Shown: positions 63,135 through 64,000 of the stretch, in pieces
Layout of the letters: each line of letters opens with the position of its first letter
How positions within the stretch are numbered: the first letter of the stretch is position 1
Assembly (NCBI GenBank): GCA_018268995.1
Contig: JAFDVL010000039.1
Location: forward strand, 124,001 to 188,000
DNA: 64,000 nt
From: Acidobacteriota bacterium
GTDB taxonomy: Bacteria; Acidobacteriota; Blastocatellia; RBC074
Direction: 5' to 3'
Notes under the pieces: generated by a model
What the model was told of the DNA's origin: nothing
Database searches by the model: none
The model's input: only the letters and a program-made list of their open reading frames with translations
Made by a program: the position numbers and the translations under genes

Positions 63135-63671
63135 TTATTTTTTCTGATGTCGCTCAATATAGCTGCGGGCGAATTCGTTCAGGTGCGGCGCATTTTTCAG
63201 TCCGATTTTTTCTGCCTCCGTTTCGGCCTTGTCCACCGTCCACCCATCCCGTAAAACACGACGAATCATCCAGAAGGCACCGACCCGAATTGCCCCCGCG
63301 CAGTGAATAAAGGCCGGGCGATTATTCGGATCGTCGGTGATTTTCAAGAACTCCTCCACCTGCTCATCTTTTGGATCGGCAAACACGACCGGAATATTGA
63401 TATAGCGTAACCCGTTTTCTCTGGCTGCCGTCTCTTCTAATTCAACCCGATGTTCTGAGGCAGGTCGCAAATTGATGATGACCTTGACACCTTCGGCTTT
63501 CAGTTGCGCCAGATGTTCCGGGCGGGGCTGACCGCCGGAGCAATAATCCTTATCAATACGAAAGAAATTGCGAATGGGTGGAAGTTCCTGTTTGGCGGGC
63601 GCGGTCGGTTCCTGCGCTTGATAAAAGCCGACCAAAAACAAAATACTGAACAATATCCATTGGCGATGCAT
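63135..63671 (-). CDS. Secreted tyrosine-phosphatase-like protein
   Basis: 178 residues. Signal peptide (ILFSILFLVGFYQAQ). YCSGGQPRPEHLAQLKAEGV at 43-62 and IINLRPASEHRVELEETAA match the DSP/PTP-type group that includes beta-lactamase-hydrolase-linked phosphatases. P-loop: H123-C124-A-G-A-I-R129. This has the Cx4R spacing of that group (typically HCxSGxR) but the Ser-Gly of the loop is replaced, so activity is open. Stands alone, convergent with the ClC gene. Confidence 0.8.
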   Translation of the reverse strand: MHRQWILFSILFLVGFYQAQEPTAPAKQELPPIRNFFRIDKDYCSGGQPRPEHLAQLKAEGVKVIINLRPASEHRVELEETAARENGLRYINIPVVFADPKDEQVEEFLKITDDPNNRPAFIHCAGAIRVGAFWMIRRVLRDGWTVDKAETEAEKIGLKNAPHLNEFARSYIERHQKK

Positions 63672-63835
63672 CGTGTTACCCCCTTCGATTCGATGTTACT
63701 TTTACGGCACAGAAGAACATCCTAAATACAGGAAAATGTGACATGGAGTCTTTGGACTTTTATTAGTCAGGATGACATTATACACAGCGTCAACCACAAA
63801 ACCCGTAACCCAATTAATAACTATCGAGGAAATCA

Positions 63836-64000
63836 ATGAGTGCAGTAGCAGAGTTGCAAGTAAAGAATCAAGCCGCCCACGCAGGTTTGGATGCCTGGGT
63901 GCGCGAAGTCGTTGAGTGGCATTTCAATCCCGAAACCGGTACGCCCTATTGGCTGGAGAAAGCTAAGACCTTCGACTTCGATCCCCGCAAAGACGTTCAA
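63836..64000 (+). CDS. Start of a gene cut by the window edge, product uncertain
   Basis: 55 codons from ATG 63836 with GAGGA five bases upstream. The segment AWVREVVEWHFNPETGTPYW, then LEKAKTFDFDPRKDV, reminds me of the N-terminus of some acyl-CoA/phenylacetate-CoA ligase-like proteins, but this is from memory and not a firm match. Acidic and aromatic composition is typical of a cytosolic enzyme. Confidence 0.55.
   Translation, partial: MSAVAELQVKNQAAHAGLDAWVREVVEWHFNPETGTPYWLEKAKTFDFDPRKDVQ

Overview
The window looks like a chromosomal segment of an Acidobacteriota bacterium, probably of the Blastocatellia type. This is inference: there is no rRNA in view. The pointers are a VWA protein of the kind described as VWFA-related Acidobacterial, a 1230-residue Oar-like TonB-dependent receptor with an N-terminal carboxypeptidase-regulatory-like domain, a DUF1501/DUF1800 pair, and a complete outer-membrane (P- and L-ring) flagellar gene set. 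Nearly every gap is short and the genes read as intact.

About 1-34.8 kb is a flagellar island built as two convergent arrays. The + array begins outside the window with fliF and runs fliF(end)-fliG-fliH-fliI-fliJ-fliK-flgD-flgE | motA-motB | fliL-fliN-fliO-fliP-fliQ-fliR-flhB. The - array starts at flhA and runs flhA-flhF-flhG-fliA-fliM-fliY/N-(DUF2802-like)-flgF-flgG-flgA-flgH-flgI-flgJ(M23)-flgM-flgN-flgK-flgL-fliW-csrA-motA2-motB2. The regulatory hierarchy can be read from the DNA. A consensus sigma-54 promoter lies upstream of flhA. The operon then encodes FlhF/FlhG, the flagellar sigma factor FliA and its anti-sigma FlgM. Sigma-28-like promoters precede flgM (inside the end of flgJ) and motA. 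Late genes (hook-filament junction, FliW/CsrA, second stator) lie downstream of the flgM promoter. Unusual parts are an 82-residue FlgD, a FlgJ whose enzymatic half is an M23 endopeptidase domain, an L-ring protein without a lipobox cysteine, two SpoA-domain switch proteins and two stator pairs. flgB, flgC, fliE, flagellin, fliD and fliS are not in the window.

About 34.8-43.4 kb: an S9 peptidase is bracketed by two copies of a long hairpin repeat sharing a 25-base core. It is followed by a secreted protein of unknown function, the VWA protein, a possible 38-residue membrane peptide, and a housekeeping run hldC-thiL-ttcA-cysteine-cluster protein.

About 43.5-53.1 kb: the large TonB-dependent receptor, an integral membrane protein, an aldehyde dehydrogenase, and DUF1501/DUF1800 with a clear terminator.

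About 53.6-59.2 kb is a vitamin B12 uptake operon: sigma-70-like promoter, cobalamin riboswitch, intrinsic terminator ending one base before the btuF start codon, lipoprotein BtuF, a single-chain BtuC-BtuD fusion, and a BtuB-like receptor. The genes are translationally coupled by overlaps.

About 59.2-64 kb: a small conserved-looking protein, an S1/P1-nuclease or phospholipase C-like zinc enzyme, a ClC chloride transporter with CBS domains, a secreted tyrosine-phosphatase-like protein, and the start of a gene cut by the right edge. No tRNA, rRNA, CRISPR array, transposase or prophage was recognised.
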